Shown: positions 51,190 through 63,180, numbered from the stretch's first letter. The stretch: 64,000 nt of DNA from Dryas octopetala (GCA_963921425.1 OY992833.1:24042698-24106697), one strand, 5' to 3'. The notes: generated by a model from the sequence alone, not told the origin. Numbers and translations are program-made.

Positions 51190-52278
51190 CTTAGTCCTCG
51201 TGCCTAGATTTGTTGTAATAATAATGTATTTAATTACTTTATATTAGAAATTAAGTGGAGCATAACGTTCCAGCTATGCAACAAGAAATTTTGTTGGTAT
51301 TTTGCTGGGGAGGTACTTAGCAATTTAGTGGGAAACATAATTGTGGCTTTGTTTGAATCATGTACGTGATGCCAAGCGAAGGGGTCGGGTTTATAAATTT
51401 GTTTGTTAGTCCTTGGCTCTATATATATTGCAGACCATCTTTGGGATTTGTTTGTCACAATATTCGATCTTTTTTTGTGTGGAATATTCGATTTTTTTTT
51501 TTTTTTTCTTTTAAGGACCTCCTGGCATATACATAAAACATACTACAGCACAGGTTCTGTGATGAACTGCAAGCCTCAATTTTGTCTGTTTGACACCACA
51601 AAGTTGTTTGGCGTAGATCGCTCCAGCTCAACGATACATAGACCTCATTTTGGAGCTGCGAAACGATACAAAGTTGTTTGAAAAGTATAATAAGCCCTTT
51701 GGTTAGCTCAAGTGCTGAAAGTTTAGAATTGGTATGTTCATATTGAAAACATAAACGTTCACAAACAATAATTCCAATAAAAACTAAAACTACTTGATAT
51801 TTCATGAGTTTGGGTGAGTTAGGTGCAAACTACTTTTTTTTTTTTAATGGACTGGGTGAGAAGCCCAATTTAAGAAACAAAATTAATAGACAACTAGCAA
51901 GGGCCTACAAAGCCCAAGAGCATCCTCCACACTCCAATGGAGAATCAAGTCGGACTCTAGTGCCAAATTACCAAATCAAATAAAAACATGGCACATAAAT
52001 TGGTAAAAGAGTTGAAACCTAACAAAGTTAAATTGAAGGGTACAGATCCTTGTGGAGGAGAGAAATATCCCTAGTTCTGGTTGCAGAACCAAGGCCTACC
52101 TAAACATAGAATGACAAACATTCAACATAAAACTACTGGATGTTGCTAAAAAACTCACTCCTACGACTTTCATATTGATAGTTTGTGAACAAATTCGTAG
52201 AACAAAAAGGTGGAGATACCATGACATCATATGTTGAGGGAGAGGACACAAAGCTATGTCCTGCGAGGTGCTAGATGC
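51190..52278. other. Intergenic between convergent CP1-like and SLD5 genes
   Basis: 3' flanks of two genes that converge. AT-rich with poly-T runs at about 51490-51510 and 51833-51846. No gene is seen; short frames are unsupported. Confidence 0.4.
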
Positions 52279-54427
52279 TCAGAATAACTCAATCCTCCCT
52301 TCCTCTACAAATTTCTTTATTGCTTTATAACGCACAAAGTATAAAACATTAGGCTCCATCTCAAAAGGTTCCTCCAATGCTCTCTGGTTCACTCTGTCAT
52401 ATGGGGAAACCAATATGTCAAAAGAAGAAACAACACTTTCTATAAGAGTATATGTTCATGAATAAAAATCAGTTGCCTGTCATCTGGCTGTCCATCTTCG
52501 TTGTCCTCAAGCTGGATAAAACCAAGATAGTCCTTTGCTTTGCAGACAACAAATGTGTCCAATTCAGGTTTAGGCACTGAAAGTCAAACGTCAAACATAT
52601 ATCACGAACAATACTAAAATTCAGAAGTCCAATCTATAAATTGCCTACCATATGCTTTACAAACCAAAGGGATGGCTGTCCAATGATGAGGTATGATCCT
52701 AGTTCAACACTAGGAATGACTGACTTGAGAGAGAGGGAGAGAGGGAGAGAGGGAGAGAGGGAGAGAGGAGGGGGGGGGGGTATGGGTCCAGTCCCCTGCA
52801 TGCCATTGACAAGCATGACACATAGCGCTCACATGCAAACACACTAATTGCTTGTCAGAAGTTAAAAGTCATGTAATTGCCTGTCAATAGGAAGTTATAA
52901 GTCATGTAATTGCTTGTCATATGGAACTATGGAAGTTAAAAGTCCTGTAAACGATATTTTGTTCGAGGATAGCCAAATCCAGTGTATAATGCAAGTCAAC
53001 CAGAGCCAAATGCTCAATAAAACCTCACAATCAAAATTTCAGAAGACAAGACATGGTTCACTACATAAACCAAGTAATATAAACCTTATATCTAGTTGAC
53101 CAGAGCACTGAGCACAAGGATTTGGAATTTATTTTGGGTCAAGGGTCGATACTTTACAGAAAATGAAGTTGACAGAACTGGTACTGTAACGCGCGCAAAA
53201 GAAAAGAAACAGAGATGCATTATGAATATAACTGAAGAAAGTAAATGTGATTATTAAAAATGATGTGAGTACCCATGTCAGTCTCTTCACTGATTATGGA
53301 TTGCTTGAGCATAGACTGATAAGTATCAGGTAATTTTGACAGAACAGTCTTTTCCAAAAGCATCTCCAACTCATCACAGCACCTGTAACCATGTCAACTC
53401 CAAACCACAATAAACCTTAAGCACGATGTTTTCACTAAGAGAACGAAAACAAATAAAAACAGCTAGAGTCCTCACCTTGCAACAAACCGCTTCTCCAATT
53501 CAGATAGACGGTTGGAAATTTCAGCAGATTCAGCAGTTTCAGCAACATTGGAGATGTGAAATGCGTATTTCTCAATCTGCAAAAGAACATTACTTAAAAA
53601 TCAAATAACAAAATTGAACTAACATGGACTTGAGAAATCTTGTCACATAACATCTAAAAGCAGTAGAAGATGTTTTTGGTAGCATTCATGTGAGAGTTCC
53701 TAATGCTTATAGCAACCCAGAATTCACTGCTGGACATTCTTTTAATCGGATTATCAAACAACAAGGTGAGTACTCATGTTCAAAAATGAAAAGACTACGA
53801 ACACACACAAGAAGAGCAGATAAGACAAGACAACCACCTTCTGGAGGCGAATTCGGAGGTAAGATCTCAACAAGAACTGAGCCCTGTCCAAATCCATCTG
53901 GTAGAGTGATATAGTAAGTGGATCCATACCCTTTTCAGCAAAATCCTCGACATTGTCTTCCTGTATTCATATGCATCCAATTGGGTTCAACAATAACACA
54001 ACTACAAACAATACTAGCACACAAAATTTCATGTACTTGCAGGAACTTGTTTGGCACACAATAATAGCATGCAGCATCGTTTCCAACCTAAACGAGATTA
54101 AATTTTTACAAAACCCTAAACTTTTGCATCACAAACGCAATACAACATAAGCTGCCAATTTGTTTTAGAAATTTACAACATGAAATCAAAAAATTGATTT
54201 AATTTTCCTATTATTTTCAGGGGAACCAAACAAGGGAATTAGGGTTTTAGGGAATTTACCAACAATTGCATCTGTTCTCTGATTCTCTCAATCAAAGCCG
54301 CCTCGAACTGAAGAATCTCCGGAGCGGCCTTCTCTTGCCGCCACGCCCTCTTTAAGCGCTCCACGTCGGTCATCAACATCGACGCCTCGTAATCATCCGT
54401 TGACCCCTCTCCCGACCCCGAAGCCAT
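52279..54427 (-). CDS. SLD5: GINS complex subunit SLD5
   Basis: Six minus-strand exons, 54427-54260, 53960-53838, 53576-53476, 53382-53273, 52576-52477 and 52393-52279, join in frame into 238 residues. The N-terminus (DVERLKRAWRQEKAAPEIL, LIERIREQMQLL) and middle (YQMDLDRAQFLLRSYLRIRL) form the helical A domain of SLD5. The C-terminal B domain ends MEPNVLYFVRYKAIKKFVEE followed by GRIELF. GINS, with CDC45 and MCM2-7, forms the replicative helicase in the nucleus. Intron 5 begins with GC (GACAG/GCAACT); reading through instead reaches a stop after about a dozen unrelated residues, so the GC-AG intron is the only way to reach the conserved C-terminus. Length fits plant SLD5 proteins. Confidence 0.9.
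52729..52781. repeat. GAGAGGGA low-complexity tract with a G run, in SLD5 intron 4
   Basis: Repeats of gagagagg/gagaggga are followed by about ten G residues. It lies between exons 5 and 4 of SLD5. The frames it produces are artefacts. Confidence 0.85.
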
Positions 54428-55020
54428 CCGATCTGATTACCAAAATTCTCCACAATTTCTCTTTCCGTCGCTAATTCTATTTCTTCTCCCGCTGTGAGTC
54501 TTCTGCGATCGAAAAAACTGATTGAGAGGGAAAATTAAAACATGTAATCGGAATTGGCGCCAAAAGTTAAACGTTTTCTATTTCCGGAGCGAAAAGTAAA
54601 TTGGAAAAGAAATTAAATAAAGAACAGAAAAAAGAGAAAAACTAGAGTGTTGTAGAGGGGACAGATCGCGAGTTTGTGCGTGAATCTAACACCATTGGAT
54701 TGATTTGGCAACATCATCATAAAGATATACTGCTCAGATGGGATGGGGTTCGATCCACGCACAAACTGGGGATGTGTCCCATCTGGTGGAGGATGAGATA
54801 GAGAAGGAAAGAATGAGGGGGGCTATGATGCCTTTTGAAGCGAAGGGGCTGGAAATGTTGCCTTTTATAGAAGGGTCGGAGAAGATTCACCGTCACCGCC
54901 CACTTCGCAACTTGGACCAAAGTACAAACACTTCACTTGTCAATTCCAAAAATGTGGAATCTCTCTTAAAGTATACACTCTTTATTCTAAAACTTATTTT
55001 GATCAAACTGCTTGTTTAGC
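54428..55020. promoter_or_regulatory. SLD5 upstream region
   Basis: At 54551-54558 the sequence ttggcgcc carries an E2F-like core (TTGGCGCC), fitting for an S-phase gene read on the minus strand. The rest up to the duplication border has no gene; the frame near 54738-55019 lacks support. Confidence 0.4.
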
Positions 55021-55912
55021 ACATCTTTTTGGGTGCTTAAAAAAGGTTTTTTGTTTCCGTTGTAAAATCCGTTTAAATACATTTCATGCTATTTCAGGTT
55101 TAGTGGTTTAAGCCGAATGGAAATAGATGCCCCATTGGTGGACTACATTACACCTAAAAATCTTCGAAGAAGAATTGTTTGGCTGACAAATAATTGTTGA
55201 CTTTGAAATTAAACTCTGGAGTTCGAAATTGAGATTTTCGCCTCTCAACTTATCTTGGTTTGCTTCAAACATAAGGTGAGATACAAGCAAATGATACTCG
55301 GACGCTTAAGTCGATATTTGTTATAAGTGTATTTCTCAAGTACATATGAATTGCGTACATTTATCTCTATTGGTGTGCGCTAATTAATTGTAGTTGGGAT
55401 TGCTTGGGGCTCAAACTCAGTTGCTTGAGACCCAAGATCATTTTCCCACGTAGTTTTTCTTGTACGTACCTTGGGCTCTTTTGCTGGTATAGGCTCTTCT
55501 TGACCCATGAATTTAATCAATTTAATTAAGCCTGTTATTTGGGCTTCATTTATTAGCACTGTATACATTTAGGTTGAGTAATTGGCCCATGAAAAATGGG
55601 CCGGGAATTTTGACTCCCATATCCATGAAATTGGAAGCCCAATGCAAAATAGTCATACATTGACATACTTATGGGCCCATGGCCCAAAACAAGATCAAGG
55701 AATGTAGGTTATTAGCCTACCACACACCCGTCTGGTGCACATAATCATGTCCAATTGTCCAGAACAAAACCACATTGCTGAAGGGTTTTTCGATTTTTTG
55801 GTCCAAAGCTAAAGAGTGGGAGATATACATAAAAAAATATTCAAAATACTTGTGGAGGCTTGTAGGCTTGTAGGCTTGTAGCTCCACACATCATATATGA
55901 TATTATGATATA

Positions 55913-56505
55913 CAATAGCGGATCCATAAATCAACTGTTGTAGGGGCAAGATTAAGAAGCAAGTGAGCAGGCACATGCACAAGCACGCAGTGGTAGTACA
56001 GCAAGGGGCGTTGCGACTCGCGAGGGAGCAGGCTGACTGGCTGAGCAAGTGAGCAGGCGCAGACACACGGCAGTCCATCAGGGGGTGTCGCGAGGGAGAA
56101 GCACTGAAGCAGGCGTCGGCGTCGCAAGGGAGCAAGGGCGAGTGGACGACATTGCTTTGTTCAGGGTTTCACTCTTTTTCTTTGTGGTTGTTCATGTTTA
56201 GTGTGGTCTGGTGTGGTGTGGTCTTCTACTCAATACTCAGGTTTTGCTTTAATTAACTTGTGAAAACGACGTCGTTTTGGCACGTTTAGAATTAAAAAAA
56301 AAACATATGCTTCTCACATGGCACCTTCCTCTTCCCCATATCATCTGGTCTTCATTTCTCTCTTAGCAATTGTACAAACACCATGCATGCATCTTACCCA
56401 TGCGCCTGTTAGTAACACCCAATCTTCATGGGGTCAAAAATTTATTTCAAGCCCAGCATTTCTAGGTTCATGGGGTCAATTGACCCCATTGTAGATCCTC
56501 CCCTG
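55913..56505. mobile_element. hAT-like insertion private to duplication unit 1
   Basis: A direct 8-bp repeat atgatata borders the segment (55905-55912 and 56506-56513). The ends (caatagcggatcca and tagatcctcccctg) are imperfect inverted repeats. The corresponding place in unit 2 (about 60368) reads straight through, giving an empty site. The interior includes a GC-rich block (55960-56150) with no recognised gene. Confidence 0.65.
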
Positions 56506-57509
56506 ATGATATATATAAATTATAATAGTTTTGTGGGTTCCACCTATCCTGATTTTTACAAGAGAAACTTGAGTGGGGAGTTCCCTACCACCTCGCCTTA
56601 CTTAAGTGGCATAACCACCCGCTTTAAACTTGCCACATAATTAGATTTAATTATAATTAATCATGATATATACTAAATTGTTTGGAGAGAGAATAAAATA
56701 AAAAATAGTAATTAAAGCTAATTATGTGGCAACGTTTAAGTGGGTGGTCGTGCAACTCAGTAAGATGAGGTGGCATGTACACTTATTTTCCACCGAAATT
56801 TTTCTCGAGTTTTAGACATGAGATCATTCTTGAAGAAATACTTATGAATGGAAAGAAGTCATTAAAGATCAACATTCTTCACTAAAATTATCTTCATTTT
56901 TTTTATTGAATACCCTCTCTTATGGAAATAAGACATTAATTCGAGCATCTAATAATATCATATTTGGTTTTGTTCTTAGTAAGTACCTCAATGAGATTCA
57001 CTTTTATTGGCATTATGATTCTACACATTTAGTAAAGATTTTAGTGAAAACACCTCATTAATTCAAATTTATTCTTATTTCGATTATTTTTCATTTTAAT
57101 TCAGATCGAGTGATATATATATATATATGTCAATATCTCGTACATATATATACATAGCACTTACACATGTATATGATTAATATTATAGCAGCTGGTCAAT
57201 TATAAAAAACACACTAGCTAGCTAGCCATGCATATTTTTCATGGCGTTTTATTATACGAGTCTAAGATTACGATGATACAAGACATGGATTTATACACAC
57301 ATAGGTGAAACCAATTGATCATGTGCCTTACTTATATATGTTTTGCATGCGTACATGGCGACATGTTAATTAGCTAGTTAATTTCACTTTATTAACTATT
57401 AGTTAATCACAAACCACACAGATTTTACATATTACACAACCTTAATTGATTGATCTTGAAGCCGATCTTGAACATTCATTTTCAAAAGGCCTCGCTAGAT
57501 CGATCTCAT

Positions 57510-57782
57510 TTACGAATGAGGTTTGGATTGACCATCCACAAAAATACGGTGAGAATTACTATCGGAACCAACTTGTCCGAACGAACCAAAACTCTCGTTC
57601 TTATCATCATCATCAGGATGTTTATCATTAGCAACATCAACGGTTCGTCGACCTTGATCCCGATCGTCTGTAAGCCGAAGCAAGTGTCGTTCATGTAAAC
57701 TGAACCTTTTGGCATCGGCTTGCATGGATGCCAAAATCAACGCAAAGGCAACACATATTACAAGTATGGTCCTCATGGTCAT
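57510..57782 (-). CDS. Small secreted peptide precursor, copy 1
   Basis: 90 residues on the minus strand, starting at ATG 57782. Residues 1 to about 22 are a signal peptide (VICVAFALILASMQADA). A short charged mature part follows, beginning KRFSLHERHLLRL. There is no Cys in the mature part. The C-terminus is shortened by an extra 18-bp stretch relative to copy 2, which brings in a stop after QSKPHS. A 5' UTR intron is likely: donor near 57929 (GG/GTAACT) and acceptor TTTCAG just before GTTTGAG at about 57802. A TATA box (CTATAAATT on the minus strand) lies near 58010. I recognise no family; it resembles plant peptide-hormone or small defence-peptide precursors in layout only. Confidence 0.65.
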   Translation of the reverse strand: MTMRTILVICVAFALILASMQADAKRFSLHERHLLRLTDDRDQGRRTVDVANDKHPDDDDKNESFGSFGQVGSDSNSHRIFVDGQSKPHS

Positions 57783-59554
57783 CAAACTCAAACTCAAACC
57801 TGAAATTAATAATTAAAGAGATGCAAATATCAATTGCATAGTAATTAAGTAATGAAGTTGTAATTAATTAACCAGACAATCAACAGAAAACTAAAACGAA
57901 CTAAGGTGAAAGAAAGATATATAGTTACCCGGCCTACACATTTGCTATGACTATGAGAGAGATTGATGTCTGAAGAAGCAATGATAGAAACGGACTCCAG
58001 AGGTGGGACAATTTATAGGAGATTTTGGCCTGTGTTAAAGGATAATTACTTGGTTATTAGAAGGGTAAGATCGATAATTAAGGCTGTGAGCACTAATAAA
58101 GCATATATGCACGTACTGTGGGTGTATCACATTGACAACGCATTTCCATCCAGAGGCTAAGGCCACCAAAGAAGTAATTATGATTATGATTGATAATTGG
58201 GGTATTTAATTAATTTTATAGTTGACTTTTATTATTTAATGATGAATTCTGAGCTACGACTTCATTTTAGGGTTCGACGTTCATTGGGTTATGCAGGGTG
58301 ACAACATTAAGTAAATAGGTTCGTTGATGCAATAATTATGAGTCCATGTATATTCAATCTCTTCATTTCATTGATCTGATCAGTATATGAAACTTACTTA
58401 GGGAAATGTGTTAGGATCCGTATCATTGAGTAATGAATGTATGGCTTAGATCTTTCACAGTACCCAAACTTATTAACTAGCTATCTAGTATATAATTAAT
58501 CATATGAGATTTTTTCGAAAGAAAAATAAATGAAAATTCTCCCCAATGAACTATTTAAGTATAAAGAATTCATAAAATTATCTCATATATTTACAAAGTA
58601 AAAAATTATTTTGTTTATAGTTTAGAAAAATTATTTTTCTTATTATATTTATGGTTTTAAAAGGCCGATTGATTTGCATCTCTAACTTTCTTCTTATTAT
58701 TATTAATTTTTATTATATCATAGAAAATTGAATTATGAACCTAGCTAATTCTTAATTAATTCTTACTCATTACCTTATTCACCCTCACTGTTACTCGTTA
58801 TTTTCTTTTTGGGTGCTTAAAAAAGTATTTTTGTTTTCATTAATTGTAAAATCCATTTTTATACATTTCATGATTTTTCACGTTTTGTGGTGTATTCTGA
58901 ACGGAAATAGATGGTCCACTGGTCTACTACAATACGCCTAAAAATCTCTGAAGAAGAATTGTTTGGCCGATAAGTAATTGTTGACTTTGAAATTAAACTC
59001 TGGATCTTGAAATTAAGATCTTCGCATCACAAAGGATCTTGGTTTGCTTCAAAACGGAGGTGGGGTACAAGCAAAAGATACTCTAAGACTTAAGTCAGTG
59101 TTTGTTATAAATGTATTAATTTCTCAAGTGGATATGAATTGCATACTTCTATCTTCATTAATTGGTGTGCGCTACTTATAGTTAGGATTGCTTGGGGCTC
59201 AAGCTCAGTTGATTAAGGCCCAAGCTCATTTTCCCACGTAGTTTTTCTTGTAATTTGAGGGGAATTCCCTACTTCTAAAGTATGCGAACGTGCATGCGCC
59301 TTGGGATTTTTGCTCGTACAGGCTCTTCTCGACCCATGAATTTAATCAATTTAATTAAGCTTGTTACTTGGGCTTCATTTATTAGCGTTGTATACATTTT
59401 GGTCGTGATGGCCCATGAAAAATGGGCCGGAAATTTTGACTCCGACATCTATGGAATTGTTTATTTACAATCGGGGAAGCCCAATGCATATAGTCATACA
59501 TTGACATACTTATGGGCCTATGGCCCAAAACAAGATCAAGGAATATAGGCTATT

Positions 59555-60175
59555 TAGGGATGCATAGACTAAACCATAGACTAAACCAATGCCTTCGGTT
59601 TGTTGAATTTTGAGCCCAAACCATAGACTAAACCATAGGTTTGGTTCAATTTTATATGGGCACGAGTCGGTTTGGTTCAATTTTGAGCCCAAATCATAGA
59701 CTAAACCAATGCCTTCGGTTTGTTGAATTTTCAAACAAAACCTAACCAATTAAAGTGAAAAACCCAACCCAAACCAATTGAAGTTGGTTTGATGGGTTTG
59801 GGCTTGGCCCAAAAAACATGTAGATTTAGGCCAAGTCAAGTTTAAGGCCTAATAACAAGTAACATCTAGATTCACCACTCCATTATGCATATGCCACGTA
59901 TATGTAATGCCTAAGTAAAGACCACAATAAGCCTAAAACTAACCAATAATGTGTTGCCAAGTGTATATTTAAATATATATAAATATATATTTTATCTTTT
60001 TAGGTTGGGGGGTCGGTTTTGATCGATTATTTGAGAGTCCAACCTGTTAACCAATCCATTGGTGGTCGGTTGGTTGGGTTATAAACCGACCTCCACTTTT
60101 GGGAGTCAAAAACCAAACCAATCCAACCCAATTTGGTTGGGTTGGTTGATTTGCATTGGTTTTGCCCACCCTTAG
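59555..60175. mobile_element. Insertion private to duplication unit 2, hAT-like ends
   Basis: Relative to unit 1 (55708) about 620 bp are added. The ends read tagggatg and caccctta, as in hAT-type repeats, and imperfect 8-bp flanks (aggctatt / aggatatc) are seen. The inside consists of repeated accaatgccttcggtttgtt and aaccatagactaaacca motifs and GGTT-rich tracts. Confidence 0.5.
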
Positions 60176-61064
60176 GATATCAACCTACCACACACCCTTG
60201 TCTAGCGCACATAATCATGTATTCAATTATTCATGTCCAATTGTCCAGAACATGAGCCCATTGTTGAAAGGTTTTTTGTTTTTTTGGTCGAAAGCTAAAG
60301 GGTGAGAGATATACATAAAAAAATATTCAAAATACTCATGAAGGCTTGTAGCTCCACACATCATATATGAATTATAATAGTTTTGTGGGTTCCTCTTGTC
60401 TTGATTTTTAGGAGAAAAGCTTGAGTGAGGAGTTCCTTACCACCTCACCTTACTAAGTGGCATAACCACCCACTTCGTTAAAATTTCCACGTGTTTAGCT
60501 TTAATTATAATTATGATATATACCAAATTGTTTGGAGAGAGAATTAATAAAAGAGAGAATCAAATAAAAAATAGTAATTAAAGCTAATTAGGTGGCAAAG
60601 TTTAAGTGGGTGGTCGTGCAACTCAGTGAGATAAAGTGGCATGCACGCTTAGTCTCCACCGAAATTTTTCTCGAGTTTTAGAAATGAGATTATTCTTGAA
60701 AAAATACTTATGAATGGCAATTAATGAGTCATCAAAAATCAACATTCTTCACTACAATTATCTTCACTCTTTTTATTGAACACCTCTCTTATAGAAATGA
60801 GACATTGGAGCATCTAATAATCATATTTGGATTTGATTTTGATCGATCATCAAGGTAGCAAGTACTTCAATGAGATTCAGTTTTATTCGCGTTATGATTC
60901 TACACATTTAGTAAAGATTTTAGTGGAAATACCTCATTAATTATAATTCATTCTTATTTCGATTATTTTTCATTTTAATTCGGATCGAGCGATAATATAT
61001 ATATATATCAATATCTTGTATATACATATATAGCACTTACATACACATATATCAGGCTCCTTCT

Positions 61065-61375
61065 ATTGAGGTATACCTCAATTTATTTATGTTGAGGTAT
61101 ACACTATTAGGGCCCACACGAGTCGTTTTGTGTCGATTCAAACCGTTCATTTTTTACATCTTCATTAATAGATCATCTTTGCAAAAAATTTGTTAAATCG
61201 GAAATCATTTATTAGATCAAAGTTAGATAGACAAATACTTTTCGATTTGGCTAATTTTTTGCAAGGATGATCTATCAATGGAGATATAAAAAATGAACGA
61301 TTTGGATCGACACAAAACGACTCGTGTGGGTCCTAATAAAGTATACCTCAACATAAATAAATTGAGGTGTACATA
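61065..61375. mobile_element. Foldback element related to the 39.5-kb element
   Basis: The arms are inverted copies (left ctcaatttatttatgttgag, right the inverse) and continue inward through cgagtcgttttgtgtcga and ccgttcattttttacat. The core matches the element at 39.53-39.93 kb. It stands where unit 1 has unrelated sequence (57180-57440). No target duplication was resolved. Confidence 0.65.
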
Positions 61376-61390
61376 AATTGATCTTGAAGC

Positions 61391-61699
61391 CTAGCATAAG
61401 GCCTCGCAATGAGTTCTGGATCGATCACACACATAACAATGGTGAGAATCAGGATCGGAATCAACTAGTTCTCTGAACAAACCAAAACTCTCGTTCGTAT
61501 CATGATGTTTAGCCTGCACTTTGTTGCTGCTGCTACCCTTATCGTTAGCAACATCAACGCTTCGACCTTGATCCTGATCGTCTTTAAGCTGAAGCAAGTG
61601 ACGTTCATGTAAACTGAACCTTTTGGCATCGGCTTGCATGGATGCCAAAATCAATGCAAAGGCAACACATATTACAACTATGGTCCTCATGGTCATCAT
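61391..61699 (-). CDS. Small secreted peptide precursor, copy 2, Cys-rich C-terminus
   Basis: 102 residues from ATG 61699 on the minus strand, with another Met right after. Signal peptide as in copy 1 (VICVAFALILASMQADA). The mature part begins KRFSLHERHLLQL, carries an extra GSSSNKVQAKHH segment, and ends CYVCDRSRTHCEALC. This gives four Cys in the last 15 residues that could form two disulphides. A 5' UTR intron is likely, as in copy 1 (acceptor TTTCAG at about 61716, donor near 61843). A TATA box lies at about 61925. The gene ends 16 bp from the foldback element that replaces part of its 3' flank. No family recognised; the C-terminus makes this copy the better candidate for the ancestral form. 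Confidence 0.65.
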   Translation of the reverse strand: MMTMRTIVVICVAFALILASMQADAKRFSLHERHLLQLKDDQDQGRSVDVANDKGSSSNKVQAKHHDTNESFGLFRELVDSDPDSHHCYVCDRSRTHCEALC

Positions 61700-62122
61700 A
61701 CTCAAACTCAAACCTGAAATTAATTATTAAAGAGATGCAAATATAAATTATATAGTAATTAATTAACCAGACAATCAACAGAAAACTAAAACGAACTAAG
61801 GTGACAGAAAGATATATATATATATATATATTATATATAGTTACCATACACGTTTGCTATGACTATGAGAGATTGATTTCTGAAGAAGCAATGATAGAAA
61901 CGGACTCCAAAGGTGGGACAATTTATAGGAGATTTTGGCCTGTGTTGAAGGATAATTAATTGGTTATTTGGAGGGTAAGATCGATAATTAAGGCTGTGAG
62001 CACTAATAAAGCATATATGCACGTACTGTGGGTGTATGATGTATCACATCGACAACGCATTTAATGGCACCATTTCTATCGAGAGGCTAAGGCCACCAAA
62101 GAAGTAATTATGATTATGATTA

Positions 62123-62610
62123 GGCTTATTCATACCATTGCCCCCTGTAAGATACACTTTTTTTCACTTTGCCCCCTGAAACTTAAATCCTCTCAGTTTG
62201 CCACCTGAACTTCGCAAAGTTGTTGCAAAAGACCCTATGCCGTTAACTCTGTCAATTTTTCCGTTAAAATAGCTGACATGGCACCTATATGGCATGAGTG
62301 AGACCCTTTTTTAGTTATGTAAGATCCATGTAGACAAGCAAAATTATAAAAAATTGACATGGATCTTATCATTTTTAGTTTAAAAATTATTTTTTTTGTC
62401 CACATGGATTTTACATAACTAAAAAAGGGTCTCACTCATGCCATATAGGTGTCATGTCAGCTATTTTAACGGAAAAATTGACAGAGTTAACGGCATAGGG
62501 TCTTTTGCAATAACTTTGTGAAGTTCAGGTGGCAAACTGAGAGGATTTAAGTTTCAGGGGGCAAAGTGAAAAAAAGTGTATCTTACAGGGGGCAATGGTG
62601 TAAATAAGCC
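62123..62610. mobile_element. Mutator-like foldback element with proven empty site
   Basis: Inverted arms of about 230 bp (left ggcttattcataccattgcc, right inverse ending aataagcc) flank a short AT spacer. A perfect 9-bp repeat ttatgatta borders it (62114-62122 and 62611-62619). Unit 1 has the uninterrupted site at about 58165-58195 (attatgattatgattgataa). Non-coding. Confidence 0.88.
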
Positions 62611-62656
62611 TTATGATTAATAATATTAGGGTATTTAATTAATTTTATTGTTGACA

Positions 62657-63180
62657 TAGAGCAAATTACATATTAATACCTCAATTATATCTAATTTTTT
62701 AAGTTAATACCCCAACTTTTAAAAGTTATAAAAACATTCTTTAACTTTCATTTTGTTTCAACTTCGTACCTCCATTACATTTTTTGTCAAAAATGCCATT
62801 AAATATCGTCGATGTGTCAATGACATGTCACATGTGGACCTCAACTAAGCACTGACATGGCTTCTAAAAAATAGCCACCTAGAAGAAAAATAAGAAAACA
62901 CCAATAAACACTTTAAAATTGAAATAACATAAATTAAAAAAAAAAAAAAAACTCTCACCCCACAGCAATAACCCCTTCTTCCTCCCCACACTCCCTACCA
63001 TCACCGGCGGATCTTCATTTTCTGGCTACATCTTCTTGTTGGTACGATGAACTGGCGCGTAGTTACCATGCTCCCGAACTCGTACGCCATCCATTCCCAT
63101 TCCGAATCCCAAGACCTCGCCTTCTTCACGCTGCGCTAGATCTCATCTGCTTGCCTGCGCCTCCATCGAAATAATTATCC
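62657..63180. other. Extra segment in unit 2, probable transposon remnant
   Basis: Replaces unit 1 sequence 58225-58560. It starts with ttacatattaatacctcaatt, and a relatively GC-rich block (62960-63170) contains no open gene. The composition and abrupt borders suggest a transposon fragment of unknown type. Confidence 0.4.

Larger units (their letters stand above)
55021..58802. repeat. Tandem segmental duplication, unit 1
   Basis: It starts ctttttgggtgcttaaaaaa and matches the following unit in order throughout: 55021-55700 with 58803-59550, 55760-55900 with 60240-60370, 56515-57180 with 60370-61045, the peptide gene, and 58555-58690 with 63180-63315. Identity is high but differs by several insertions. 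It carries peptide gene copy 1 and a private hAT-like insertion. Confidence 0.8.

Noticed and set aside
54735..54770. ggggttcgatcc resembling a tRNA T-arm
   Set aside because: No matching acceptor stem, anticodon arm or A box upstream.
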